Made by a program: the position numbers and the translations under genes. A stretch of DNA of 28,177 nucleotides from Pseudomonadota bacterium (GTDB lineage Bacteria > Pseudomonadota > Alphaproteobacteria > Rs-D84), in the NCBI GenBank assembly GCA_030531915.1, contig JAUNMD010000002.1, forward strand, positions 1-28,177, given 5' to 3'. This document shows positions 7,631-15,441 of the stretch, in pieces. Position 1 is the stretch's first letter, and each line of letters starts with the position of its first letter. Below the pieces are notes generated by a model. It did no database searches, was not told where the DNA came from, and worked only from the letters and a program-made list of their open reading frames with translations.

Positions 7631-7661
7631 TTGTGGAAAAAAATATTTGTCAATATATAAT
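7631..7661 (+). promoter_or_regulatory. Promoter of the HNH-like gene at 7685
   Basis: TATAAT at 7656-7661 has a weak TTGTGG at 7631-7636 (spacer 19). AAAGGAAAT before the TTG at 7685 is the ribosome-binding site. Confidence 0.5.
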
Positions 7662-7684
7662 AGACGTGACAAAAGGAAATTAAA

Positions 7685-8725
7685 TTGGCACAGCAGTGTA
7701 TTTTTTGTGGTAAAAAGCCGGAAAATAAAAACAAAGAACACGTTATCCCCCAGTGGCTGAGTAAACTGGTGGGCAGTTATGATCGTATCTGTAATTTTGG
7801 CGTATTGACCGAAAAACAGATTACGTTTGGCAAACTGACATTTCCGGCGTGCACCGCGTGTAATACCAAATTTGGGGAATTAGAGGCCGCCGCCAAAATC
7901 GTCTTGGAAAAAGTAATGGCGGGTCACGCCATCACCGCCACCGAAATCAACACGTTATTGGATTGGTTTGACAAGGTTCGTGTTGGCCTGTGGTTGGGGC
8001 AATTGATGTTGGTGGATGAAAAGCGCGACATTGAACCCCAATTCCATATTGCCGACCGTATTGGCACAAAAGATCGCATGTTGATTGTTGAACGCGCGGC
8101 CCAGCCCGTGGCGCGACTGGGGTTTTCCGGCACAAACACCGAAACATTTATGACATGCCCCAGTGCGTTTCAACTGTGCATCGGCGATTACCTGTTTACA
8201 AATGCATCTGAAATGGGATTGGTGGCAAACCGTTTGGGATACCCACAAATATCAAAAATCAGAAAGGGGGCGGAAACAACCTGTGATATCGCCCCAGGGC
8301 GTGGCAAGCCCAAACACCCAGTGGTGGCATCATTACAGGCATCGCCATATCGCACACTGATTTATCAACCAATGTTCAAATGTTTTGCGCCCGTAACACG
8401 TGCGGAATATTACAATGTGCCATACGTTTTGTCACATTCGTTGGACATGGAAAACGGTGTTGGCGGCGTGTTTTACCAGCGTGGCGATAACACGGTCAGA
8501 TATCTGGGCGCGAATGATAAAATAAATATTGTCCCGCGCCAGTCCCCTGAAAACGTATCACTGTATCAAATGACGGCCAAGGTATACGATTTGCAACACA
8601 CGGTTTTGAACCTGTCTGATTACGCCGGCCGCACAGAATATTTCAAATCAGTTGCAGATTCATTAAAACACGAAACAGAAATTTATAAAAACCTGATACA
8701 CAAACTGGACAAACACCAACGTTAA
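7685..8725 (+). CDS. HNH-like zinc (treble-clef) protein, 346 aa
   Basis: Translation starts at TTG 7685, seven bases after AAAGGAA. The N terminus has CIFCG (a CxxC knuckle), then KEHVIPQWL, then CTACNTKFGELE (a second CxxC). That spacing is the treble-clef zinc layout of HNH-type nucleases, with His of EHVIP in the place of the first catalytic His. The remaining 280 residues have no motif I recognise. The same N-terminal pattern recurs in the protein at 23490, so the two belong to one broad superfamily, but the bodies differ. It could be a nuclease, a defence protein or a nucleic-acid-binding protein; activity is inferred only from the motif. The gene has host-like composition and codon use and stands alone. 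Confidence 0.65.
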   Translation: MAQQCIFCGKKPENKNKEHVIPQWLSKLVGSYDRICNFGVLTEKQITFGKLTFPACTACNTKFGELEAAAKIVLEKVMAGHAITATEINTLLDWFDKVRVGLWLGQLMLVDEKRDIEPQFHIADRIGTKDRMLIVERAAQPVARLGFSGTNTETFMTCPSAFQLCIGDYLFTNASEMGLVANRLGYPQISKIRKGAETTCDIAPGRGKPKHPVVASLQASPYRTLIYQPMFKCFAPVTRAEYYNVPYVLSHSLDMENGVGGVFYQRGDNTVRYLGANDKINIVPRQSPENVSLYQMTAKVYDLQHTVLNLSDYAGRTEYFKSVADSLKHETEIYKNLIHKLDKHQR

Positions 8726-8730
8726 ACACG

Positions 8731-8758
8731 CAAACAAAAAACCGCGGGTAACCGCGGT
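8731..8758 (-). terminator. Terminator of tRNA-Thr
   Basis: ACCGCGG (8741-8747) and CCGCGGT (8752-8758) form a seven-bp stem with loop GTAA. On the minus strand it is followed by TTTTTGTTTG, so it ends the tRNA transcript six bases after the CCA end. Confidence 0.85.
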
Positions 8759-8763
8759 AATTC

Positions 8764-8839
8764 TGGTGCCAGTTGTCGGACTTGAACCAACGACCCTCTG
8801 ATTACAAATCAGATGCTCTACCAGCTGAGCTAAACTGGC
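8764..8839 (-). tRNA. tRNA-Thr (anticodon UGU)
   Basis: The reverse complement folds as a standard 76-base tRNA. The acceptor arm GCCAGTT (from 8839) pairs with AACTGGC, followed by the discriminator A and an encoded CCA (8766-8764). The D arm contains AGCTCAGCTGGTAGAGC. The anticodon stem TCTGA/TCAGA encloses TTTGTAA, which gives anticodon TGT (reads ACA and, if U34 is modified, other ACN codons). The T arm contains GGTTCAAGTCC. A promoter and terminator flank it, so it is a single-gene unit. Confidence 0.97.
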
Positions 8840-8849
8840 AACGGGCTTT

Positions 8850-8878
8850 ACTATACATGGTTCAGAAAATAATTTCAA
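8850..8878 (-). promoter_or_regulatory. Promoter of tRNA-Thr
   Basis: On the minus strand TTGAAA (8878-8873), a 17-base spacer and TATAGT (8855-8850) are followed by AAAGCCC just before the tRNA 5' end. Confidence 0.75.
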
Positions 8879-8947
8879 GTGTAAAAATCATAAATTGCTT
8901 GATTTTATGCAATAACCGTAAAAAATATACGTCAAAGGGCACAGATT

Positions 8948-10192
8948 ATGATTAAATTACCAGAATTACTTGCACCGGCGGGCACGCTGGACGCATTCAA
9001 AACCGCGATTTTGTACGGCGCAGACGCAATTTATGCCGGTCTGCCGGGTTTTTCGATGCGTGCGCGCGCAAAAATCACCACCGCAGAGGTAAAACAAGGT
9101 ATAGAACTGGCCCACGCCGCGGGCAAACGGGTCTATTTGGCGTTCAACCTGTTCGCGCACGAACGCGAATATGCAAATATGCCCCGCGTCAGCGAAGTTA
9201 TAGATTACCTGCGCCCCGATGCACTGATTGTTGCAGACCCCGGCGTTATGATGTGGGTGCGCGAACATCACCCTGATATTCCAATTCATGTATCGACACA
9301 GGCGAATATATGTTCGTCGGCGTCGGTAAAGTTCTGGCAAAATGCGGGCGCAAAATTGTGCGTGTTGGCACGCGAAGTCCCATTTAATGAATTTTGTGAA
9401 ATCCGCGCCGCATGCCCCGATGTTGGTCTGGAAATCTTTGTTCATGGCGCAATGTGTATGAGTTATTCGGGCCGTTGCCTGTTGTCGAACTTTATCACGG
9501 GGCGTCCATCAAACCGCGGGGCGTGCGCGCAACTGTGCCGATGGAAATACGACGTCATTTTGCGTGAAACCCAGTCCGGTGTCGAAATGCCATTAGAGGA
9601 AGATTCCCGTGGCGCATACATCATGAACTCGCGCGATTTGTGTCTGATGCCACGCTTGGCAGAAATTATTGCCGCCCGTCCTGATTCATTAAAGATAGAG
9701 GGTCGCAATCGCAGCGAATATTATGTTGCCATGGTGACAAATGCGTATCGCTGTGCGCTGGACGCGTATGCCGCCGATCCCGATAATTTTGATCCTGCGC
9801 CATTTATGGATTTACTGAACAAATTGGAAACGCGTGGATACACAACGGCATTCTTTGATGGGAATTTGGGCCCATCGGCACATGATTATGAAACAACGCG
9901 TTCAACATCTGATTGGCACGCGGCGGGCGTGGTAACCGCGGTGGATGCAGACAAAATCACACTGGAATTGCGTAATGAATTGCGCGCCGATACCGATATT
10001 ACATTCGTGCTGCCGGGGGTAATTGGTGGCGCGACGGTGCACCTGAATCAAATTATAAATGCAAAAAATGGCGATACATTACCCAAAATGTCGGCGGGCC
10101 AGCACAACAGTATCACAATCCCGCGTGCGTGGATTTCGGCGGAAAACTGGGCAAAATTTGCGCCGTGTGTTGTTGCATACCAGCATAAATAA
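8948..10192 (+). CDS. trhP: U32 family protein, probable tRNA U34 5-hydroxylase TrhP
   Basis: The product has 414 residues. The opening LPELLAPAGTLDAFKTAI is typical of peptidase U32 family proteins, which are now known as RNA hydroxylases rather than proteases. The family signature EIFVHGAMCMSYSGRC begins near residue 162. It contributes Cys170 and Cys177, and two further Cys lie in RGACAQLCRW; these four would hold the 4Fe-4S cluster. MNSRDLCLM, SLKIEGRNRSEYYVA and the C-terminal beta domain are as in YegQ/TrhP. TrhP makes 5-hydroxyuridine at wobble U34 of tRNAs with UNN anticodons, using a prephenate-derived donor. RlhA (23S rRNA) is a longer relative; the length favours TrhP. It is transcribed divergently from tRNA-Thr(UGU), a likely substrate class. 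Confidence 0.8.
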   Translation: MIKLPELLAPAGTLDAFKTAILYGADAIYAGLPGFSMRARAKITTAEVKQGIELAHAAGKRVYLAFNLFAHEREYANMPRVSEVIDYLRPDALIVADPGVMMWVREHHPDIPIHVSTQANICSSASVKFWQNAGAKLCVLAREVPFNEFCEIRAACPDVGLEIFVHGAMCMSYSGRCLLSNFITGRPSNRGACAQLCRWKYDVILRETQSGVEMPLEEDSRGAYIMNSRDLCLMPRLAEIIAARPDSLKIEGRNRSEYYVAMVTNAYRCALDAYAADPDNFDPAPFMDLLNKLETRGYTTAFFDGNLGPSAHDYETTRSTSDWHAAGVVTAVDADKITLELRNELRADTDITFVLPGVIGGATVHLNQIINAKNGDTLPKMSAGQHNSITIPRAWISAENWAKFAPCVVAYQHK

Positions 10193-10214
10193 ATTTTGCA
10201 AGAAAAAGATTTCT

Positions 10215-10242
10215 TTGACTTTATTCCCAAAATAGGTATACC
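10215..10242 (+). promoter_or_regulatory. Promoter of the barrel gene at 10362
   Basis: TTGACT (10215-10220), a 16-base spacer and TATACC (10237-10242) predict transcription from about 10250. That leaves a long leader of roughly 110 bases with a duplicated 14-mer. Confidence 0.55.
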
Positions 10243-10274
10243 CTGATAAATGGTCGTGTCGCAAAAACACACTG

Positions 10275-10325
10275 TTGCCAATAATGGGCGGTGTGGATAT
10301 GACCTCCGGTCTTGCCAATAATGGG
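10275..10325 (+). repeat. Duplicated 14-mer in the leader of the barrel gene
   Basis: TTGCCAATAATGGG occurs at 10275-10288 and again at 10312-10325, a 37-base period. Both copies lie in the untranslated leader downstream of the promoter. Between them is ACCTCC (10302-10307), which resembles an anti-Shine-Dalgarno sequence. Confidence 0.8.
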
Positions 10326-10361
10326 GGCCGCAGAATTTCATCACAACGAAGGAGTTATTTG

Positions 10362-11465
10362 ATGAAAAAAACAATTACGTTGGCGACGGCGATGGCCGCG
10401 CTGACTGCGCCTGCGATGGCTGCAAACATTCCTGGGCCGTATTCTACGGTTCATAACATGGAAAATCCGTTGTATTTGCCAGAACAGAATATGTTCTATT
10501 CCAAATTGTCCAACGGTATTATGTTAAAGGTCGCCGATAATTCATGGGCGCACCGCGAAAAAAATCACAGCGGCGGTTTTGAATTTCCAATCGTCCGCGT
10601 CCAAGAAGAAATGGGCTATGGTATTACAGATCGTTGGGCGGCACACTTTATGTTGCAATACACCCACGATAACGATATTGGCCGTACCGGTCTGTCCGGC
10701 GGTCGTCTGGGGACAACATATCGTATCTTGAACCTGTACAATGGTTTTGTATGGGACGTATATGGTGACATCCACTTGGGTGGTGTCGGTGAAATGCGCG
10801 GCACATACAATGTAAAGGGTGACTTGAATACCCCCAGCACCGTGTACGGCGTGTTTGATTACGATAACTATTCTGACGGTATGTGGGGATTCCATGCGGG
10901 GACAAAATTTGGCCGCGTATGGGACAAATTTACCGCACAGGCATTTGTTGAAATCCTGCAAACATTCGCAGATGACAACAATATGATACGTGTTGTCGGT
11001 GATACCAAAGGCGTGGTACGGAATATCCCTGGCGTTGGCGATGTTGTGATGTCGCCAGCAACACAGTTGGCGATGTTGGGTGCACCAAACCAGATTTCAG
11101 CCAGAATCAAAGGGTATACAGACATCAATGCCGGTGTCCAAGGGTTCTATGAATTTTCAAACCGTTGGAGCATGGGCGGTTGGTTCAAATTCAATCATCA
11201 TTCTGACCATGGTGTTGATAAAATCACAACCGAAATGCCAAATGCGCAAACCAAGGCATTGGCGACTGCGCTGGAAAAACTGTTGGCTGACATGGAAGAT
11301 GGTTGGGACGAATACGTTATCGGTGCATCGGTTTCGAACCGGTTGACAGATAATACCCAAATCACGGTCTATGGCGAATATACGCTGGACGACTCGCATC
11401 GTAAATCCCAAAACGGGACAGATGTCAAGGCCGAAATGGGCGTTCGTCTGAACTTTACGTTCTAA
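10362..11465 (+). CDS. Outer-membrane beta-barrel protein, 367 aa
   Basis: The start at 10362 follows GAAGGAG and begins a textbook signal peptide (MKKTITLATAMAALTAPAMA, cleaved before ANIPG). The mature chain alternates polar and aromatic residues in strand-sized blocks and ends in VRLNFTF, a terminal Phe with alternating hydrophobics. That is the usual C-terminal strand recognised by the BAM complex. There are no cysteines in the mature protein. I do not recognise a specific porin family; it could be a transporter of small solutes or a structural barrel. A promoter with a long leader, a duplicated 14-mer and a strong terminator bracket it, so its expression is probably regulated on its own. 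Confidence 0.75.
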   Translation: MKKTITLATAMAALTAPAMAANIPGPYSTVHNMENPLYLPEQNMFYSKLSNGIMLKVADNSWAHREKNHSGGFEFPIVRVQEEMGYGITDRWAAHFMLQYTHDNDIGRTGLSGGRLGTTYRILNLYNGFVWDVYGDIHLGGVGEMRGTYNVKGDLNTPSTVYGVFDYDNYSDGMWGFHAGTKFGRVWDKFTAQAFVEILQTFADDNNMIRVVGDTKGVVRNIPGVGDVVMSPATQLAMLGAPNQISARIKGYTDINAGVQGFYEFSNRWSMGGWFKFNHHSDHGVDKITTEMPNAQTKALATALEKLLADMEDGWDEYVIGASVSNRLTDNTQITVYGEYTLDDSHRKSQNGTDVKAEMGVRLNFTF

Positions 11466-11493
11466 ACATAAAAACAACAAAACATATTGGACT

Positions 11494-11520
11494 AAATCCC
11501 GCGTAATGCGGGATTTTTGT
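11494..11520 (+). terminator. Intrinsic terminator after the barrel gene
   Basis: ATCCCGC (11496-11502) and GCGGGAT (11508-11514), loop GTAAT, extended by two A-T pairs, are followed by TTTTGT. Confidence 0.88.
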
Positions 11521-11521
11521 T

Positions 11522-11551
11522 TTGTACTCTTGGGGAATTTTATGATATAAT
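11522..11551 (+). promoter_or_regulatory. Promoter of the second barrel gene
   Basis: An extended -10 (TGATATAAT, TATAAT at 11546-11551) has a weak TTGTAC at 11522-11527 (spacer 18). AAAAGGAAA lies downstream as ribosome-binding site, rather far (about 10 bases) from the ATG at 11577. Confidence 0.55.
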
Positions 11552-11576
11552 ATGCGCAAAAGGAAATGGATTTTAC

Positions 11577-12656
11577 ATGAAAAAATCTGCTATTTTTGCC
11601 GTTTTAACGGGTGTTTTGGCGGGCATGTCAAATGACGCGCATGCCGCGTATCCTGTGTATCAGGCGGCGTATCCAACAACATATCAGGCGACCACCGCCC
11701 AGGGCCAGGTTATCGCATTGCCAAACCAAACGTCGGTCACAACCAGTACCAGTTTACCGGCCAATACCCGTGTCACGGGTGCGTTACCACGCGTTGGGTC
11801 ATCGGCAACGAATGCAGGACGCCAGTATTACCAGCCGGCGGACTATGACCGTTTGGCGGACAGTGGCCTGTACATCGGTGTTTCTGCGGGGTATTCTGCA
11901 TCAATCACGGGCAGTATGTCCGCCGATTATGCCGGCGAAGATAAATCGTATGTTGTCCCCGGCGCATTCAAAGATGCAAACTTTTCATCTGATACCGTGA
12001 TTCCATTACAGGTATCGGTTGGTGCGGCAATCAATAACGACGTGCGTATTGATTTCTCGTTCTTGCGTTATTCGGGGCTCGGGTACCCAGACACGGTTGA
12101 ATCCGCCGACGGTAATGGTGGCTATATCACGGGCAAGGTCAGTGGTGGTGCAATCACCGCAAACACGACAATGCTGAACGTGTATTATAATATCGATTCT
12201 TATACCGGCTATCTGGCGGGTGGCGCGTTGCGTCCGTATATCGGGGCTGGTGTTGGTATTTCGCTGAATACAATCGCCGACTATGTCGTGTACGATGGCA
12301 CGTTCTATGACGTGATGGATCCATCGGCGGCTGGTGCGGGTGACCTGACGGGTATTTCGGACGTCTATGCATACCACAACGGTGGCACAACAGAACAGTT
12401 GGCTTTTTCGGTCGAGGGTGGTTTGACAACCGAATTGGACGGCGGTATTAAATTGGATTTCTTTGTTCGCTATGCCAATTTGGGCAAGGTTAAAACATCG
12501 GGCAGTATCGTTGTTTCTCAAACTGAATGGTTGGGCGACGGTGCGGGTGGCGAATACCAAGCACCATATGACAGCGTATTCCACTATACCAACTGGTACG
12601 AAAGTGGCCGCCTGGGCATGGTTGATTTAGGTGTCCGCGCACGCCTGCAATTTTAG
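11577..12656 (+). CDS. Outer-membrane porin-family beta-barrel protein, 359 aa
   Basis: ATG 11577 starts a signal peptide (MKKSAIFAVLTGVLAGM...DAHA, cleaved before AYPVY). Residues 22-95 are a low-complexity, Thr/Gln/Tyr-rich linker. From about residue 97 (LYIGVSAGYSASITGS) the pattern becomes an OmpA-like or surface-antigen-type eight-strand barrel. It includes LRPYIGAGVGISLN, a glycine-rich strand and turn typical of this superfamily, FSVEGGLTTELDGGIKLDFFVRYANLGK, and a final strand LGVRARLQF with terminal Phe. Such proteins are surface-exposed adhesins or structural barrels; loops between strands carry variable sequence. It is followed after 35 bases by the glycine-zipper protein gene, with no terminator between, so the two are probably one operon. 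Confidence 0.8.
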   Translation: MKKSAIFAVLTGVLAGMSNDAHAAYPVYQAAYPTTYQATTAQGQVIALPNQTSVTTSTSLPANTRVTGALPRVGSSATNAGRQYYQPADYDRLADSGLYIGVSAGYSASITGSMSADYAGEDKSYVVPGAFKDANFSSDTVIPLQVSVGAAINNDVRIDFSFLRYSGLGYPDTVESADGNGGYITGKVSGGAITANTTMLNVYYNIDSYTGYLAGGALRPYIGAGVGISLNTIADYVVYDGTFYDVMDPSAAGAGDLTGISDVYAYHNGGTTEQLAFSVEGGLTTELDGGIKLDFFVRYANLGKVKTSGSIVVSQTEWLGDGAGGEYQAPYDSVFHYTNWYESGRLGMVDLGVRARLQF

Positions 12657-12691
12657 TTTTTTATAACAGGCCAGAGTAGGGGGGAGAGAGA

Positions 12692-14458
12692 ATGAAGTTT
12701 AACTATTATCTATTATCTATGCTCTATGCTCTATGCTCTGCGTCGGCAGACGCCGCAGTGCGAGTTGGCAACGCATCGCGCAGTTATGCGGCCGGCTATC
12801 AACAGGTAAATGCCCAACGCGAACAGATTGCGGCGGCCGCTGCGGCCGCCGCCACACCAACTGCCACGACCCAGTCGGCGGACACGGAAACCAACCTGCC
12901 GGTGCGGGTGGCAAACCGTGAATTGGCGCAAAAGTTGTCGCGTGGCGAAACGGATTCGCGTGTCAGTATCGAAACACTGGATTCTTGCGCAATGGTATAC
13001 CCAAATGGTGAATTTGCGTGGGATACGCCAACGGTTGGCAATGGTGCGGGTGGCGCATCAACGTGTGTCGCGGTTGTCGAATTGCGTGGCTATCAAATGG
13101 GACTGGACGGTTCCGACGCCGTTTTGGCGCGCGCGAATTTGGCGGCGGGCGACGCGGTCAAATGTAATATCTCTGACTTTCCTGAATTTTCATACACCAC
13201 CGATGCGGCCCAGGTTACGTTCCCTGCGGACAATGAACCGACCCGTGCGGACGTGGTTCAGGTATTGAATGCGGAACAGAAACAGAACGCCGGCCTGCGT
13301 ATTGCGGCGGGCACGGTGATTGGCGGTCTGGCGGGTAATGCCGCCGGCAAAAACGAAATCGGCAGTGACAGCATCTTGGGCGGTGGCAAACATAAAACCA
13401 CCGGCACAATTATCGGTGCAATCAGTGGCGCGGCCCTGATGGCGGGCAATGCCTATTCGGGCAAGGTTGCGGGTGACACAATCCTGTCAACCGGCGTCAA
13501 CGCCGCCGCGGGCAGTATGATTGGCAACATCGCCGCCAGTGGCGATTCAGTCCTGCGTATCGAGGATTGCAAAATCCCCAGCGTGACCGTGGCCAAAGAA
13601 AAAACGACCACCAACGCAAATGCCGATAACAAGGCGACCACCGACGCAACCGCGAACAATAACGCCAATGCTGATGATAAAACCGCCGAACCACAGAATA
13701 AAAATTCCAAGTGCCTGTGGGGTGTTATCAGAAAGGGTAACACACTGGGGGACAAACATGCCTATTACAACACTGGCGACGAAACAACATTGGTGTGTGA
13801 ATCAGACGATACTGGTTGTAAACAAGAAACCCTGTTGAATATTAAACTAGATGCATACCCGAACAAAGACATTGATGCCGCGGCCAAGGAAGGGTTCGAA
13901 AAAGTCAAAGCTGATTCCGCAAAACAGTTTTATTTGACTGAAAAAAATGAAATGAAAAATAGTGTAAATCCTGACAACAGTGCAATTTATGCCAAGATTT
14001 CCAGTGCCACCATTGCCACCGGCACACAGATTCCTGCGATGATTGCCGACGTCAATGACAAGGCGTTTGGTTACAAGCGTTCTGATTGGGCCAAATTGAA
14101 ATCGGATTTGTCGGGACATACAATTTTGGGCCGCACGTCCAGCGGTACTGGCTATGCCTTGGACGGTGAATACAGTATCACGGACTTTTACCCAATGATG
14201 GTTGATGCGTCCGACGGCGGTATTATTGACTTTGGTAACAAGGCCAGATTAAAAGGCACATTGATTGGTGCGGGTGCTGGTGGCGCATTGGGTGCATATG
14301 CTGGATACCAAGGGGCACAATCCGATGTCGAAAATCGCTGGGTTACGGCCGTGCGCGAATACAAGGATTCGTTGCAGAAAATATACTGTGCCACCGGAAA
14401 ACGATTCTTGGGCTATTACAACGACGAAATCGTAATCCCCACAATGATAAACCGATAA
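12692..14458 (+). CDS. Secreted glycine-zipper envelope protein, 588 aa
   Basis: ATG 12692 follows GGGGGGAGAGAG, a strong site. A signal peptide (MKFNYYLLSMLYALCSASADA) is encoded almost entirely by a tandem heptamer. Residues about 45-60 are an Ala/Thr-rich stretch. Glycine-zipper segments are clear: GTVIGGLAGNAAG, GTIIGAISGAALMAG and, near the C terminus, GTLIGAGAGGALGAYAGY. Such GxxxG repeats pack helices in membranes or form oligomers. Between them lie a Lys/Asn/Thr-rich spacer and a Cys-containing domain (SKCLWGVIRKGN, CESDDTGC). It is probably periplasmic or outer-membrane associated and co-transcribed with the barrel gene upstream. I do not know the family; no enzymatic motif is visible. 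Confidence 0.7.
   Translation: MKFNYYLLSMLYALCSASADAAVRVGNASRSYAAGYQQVNAQREQIAAAAAAAATPTATTQSADTETNLPVRVANRELAQKLSRGETDSRVSIETLDSCAMVYPNGEFAWDTPTVGNGAGGASTCVAVVELRGYQMGLDGSDAVLARANLAAGDAVKCNISDFPEFSYTTDAAQVTFPADNEPTRADVVQVLNAEQKQNAGLRIAAGTVIGGLAGNAAGKNEIGSDSILGGGKHKTTGTIIGAISGAALMAGNAYSGKVAGDTILSTGVNAAAGSMIGNIAASGDSVLRIEDCKIPSVTVAKEKTTTNANADNKATTDATANNNANADDKTAEPQNKNSKCLWGVIRKGNTLGDKHAYYNTGDETTLVCESDDTGCKQETLLNIKLDAYPNKDIDAAAKEGFEKVKADSAKQFYLTEKNEMKNSVNPDNSAIYAKISSATIATGTQIPAMIADVNDKAFGYKRSDWAKLKSDLSGHTILGRTSSGTGYALDGEYSITDFYPMMVDASDGGIIDFGNKARLKGTLIGAGAGGALGAYAGYQGAQSDVENRWVTAVREYKDSLQKIYCATGKRFLGYYNDEIVIPTMINR
12704..12738 (+). repeat. Tandem heptamer array inside the signal-peptide codons
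   Basis: Five uninterrupted seven-base units: TATTATC at 12704-12710 and 12711-12717, then TATGCTC at 12718-12724, 12725-12731 and 12732-12738. The array starts at the fifth codon of the glycine-zipper gene. Seven is not a multiple of three, so a gain or loss of one unit shifts the frame. Confidence 0.9.
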
Positions 14459-14464
14459 AACAAA

Positions 14465-14489
14465 AACACCCGCCCACGGGTGTTTTTTT
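14465..14489 (+). terminator. Terminator after the glycine-zipper gene
   Basis: AACACCCG (14465-14472) and CGGGTGTT (14477-14484), loop CCCA, are followed by more T (to 14489). Confidence 0.9.
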
Positions 14490-14501
14490 GATGGTTTATG
14501 A

Positions 14502-14963
14502 CTATTGACACTCAAATATATTATAACGATATATTGTGGTGGTGCTTGCACCAAAACCGGAGAGTGTCGTAATTGATGTTTTTCCTGCGCTTGCGGATGT
14601 GTCTAACACGCCACCAGCGTTCTGAAATTTTACGGGCATGCTGATGTCTGAACCTGTGATCACATTGCCTCCCATTTCAAAAACAGTTTTGAATATTTGT
14701 GACATGTCAGAACTGGCTATATAACCCAGCAGGGTGCACTCGCCGCCTTTGGGTAATCCAGATGCGTAAATATCAATGTATGTATATTTGTATTCTGGGG
14801 CCGCTTCAAATAAAGAGTGTCCCAAGGTATCTGCTCGCAGTTGGCCTTCATAAAAGCCACCTTCGCCCGTGATATATTTTGTGCCGTCATATGGGTAAAA
14901 TGTCATTGCGGGGGAACACGCCGCCAACAACAGCGCGAAAATCCCGAACTGTATTGCTTTCAT
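14502..14963 (-). CDS. Putative lipoprotein, 153 aa
   Basis: ATG at 14963-14961 follows AAGGAGAC on the minus strand. The N terminus MKAIQFGIFALLLAACSPAM has a short hydrophobic core and a lipobox (LAAC), so Cys16 should be lipidated and the protein tethered to a membrane, probably the outer one. The remaining 137 residues have two more Cys (ECTLLGY and the penultimate FEC) that may form a disulphide. I do not recognise the family. It is convergent with the glycine-zipper gene and is the last gene of host-like composition before the AT-rich island. No promoter was assigned; the upstream DNA is very AT-rich. Confidence 0.7.
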   Translation of the reverse strand: MKAIQFGIFALLLAACSPAMTFYPYDGTKYITGEGGFYEGQLRADTLGHSLFEAAPEYKYTYIDIYASGLPKGGECTLLGYIASSDMSQIFKTVFEMGGNVITGSDISMPVKFQNAGGVLDTSASAGKTSITTLSGFGASTTTIYRYNIFECQ

Positions 14964-15100
14964 AAATGTCTCCTTGATATATTTGTCAGTATAAGATATT
15001 GTCTGGCCAAGGGCAATAAAAAAATACCGTTTTTGTATATTTTTTATTTTTTGGACTTACATGAATATTACTTCTGTTGCCTTGTTATGGTGCGCTGTGT

Positions 15101-15145
15101 TCTAGCGTGGGTTGATTTTTGTTGTAAAACACAACCTGTGCTAGA
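15101..15145 (+). repeat. Imperfect 14-bp inverted repeat (RNA-type hairpin)
   Basis: TCTAGCGTGGGTTG (15101-15114) and CAACCTGTGCTAGA (15132-15145) pair over all 14 positions if three G-U pairs are allowed, with a 17-base loop. The G-U pairing fits an RNA structure better than a DNA site. The right arm contains the half-site CAACCTGTG of the island palindrome. Confidence 0.6.
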
Positions 15146-15161
15146 AAATAATAGAAAGTTG

Positions 15162-15192
15162 CACAAAATTCAACCTATGATTGAATTTTGTG
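15162..15192. repeat. Perfect 12-bp hairpin containing a degenerate island palindrome
   Basis: CACAAAATTCAA (15162-15173) and TTGAATTTTGTG (15181-15192) flank a seven-base loop. The centre reads CAACCTATGATTGAAT, one base off the symmetric CAACC/GGTTG core. Confidence 0.75.
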
Positions 15193-15325
15193 TTGGTTAA
15201 ATGACGCTTTTTTATAGTTGTGATTGTTGTGTGTACTATTTGTTTGTGCTATTTTATTTGCTTGTCTTATAAATCTCTGGGTAAATTCTAGTATTGTCTG
15301 ATTTCTTTATAAAAAACGCATTATG

Positions 15326-15341
15326 TAACCGGTGGTTGAAT
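15326..15341 (+). repeat. Island palindrome copy (TAACCGGTGGTTGAAT)
   Basis: AACC and GGTT arms around a short spacer. Differs from the consensus CAACCTGTGGTTGAAT at two positions. Confidence 0.6.
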
Positions 15342-15425
15342 ATTTACATAAATTCGCGTATCGCGCGAATTTTGTCTGACGTTTAGGACTGCTTGCAAAA
15401 AATAAATTGAATTTTTATCTTTGTG

Positions 15426-15441
15426 CAACCTGTGGTTGAAT
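15426..15441 (+). repeat. Island palindrome copy (CAACCTGTGGTTGAAT)
   Basis: CAACC (15426-15430), TGT, GGTTG (15434-15438), then AATT. Identical over 17 bases (CAACCTGTGGTTGAATT) to the copy at 23206-23222 read on the other strand. Confidence 0.75.

Noticed and set aside
8764..8839. tRNA-Thr as integration site of the defence island
   Set aside because: The island begins more than 6 kb away behind host-like genes, there is no integrase, and I saw no repeat of the tRNA 3' end to the right.
8663..8878. Minus-strand open frame of 71 codons across the tRNA
   Set aside because: It reads through the tRNA-Thr gene and its terminator; the LAQLVEHLICNQRVVGSSP-type peptide is the well-known false translation of tRNA genes.
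14817..15200. Plus-strand open frame of 127 codons before the defence island
   Set aside because: It starts antisense to the lipoprotein gene, runs through two hairpins, and the peptide is Cys- and aromatic-rich without any domain pattern.
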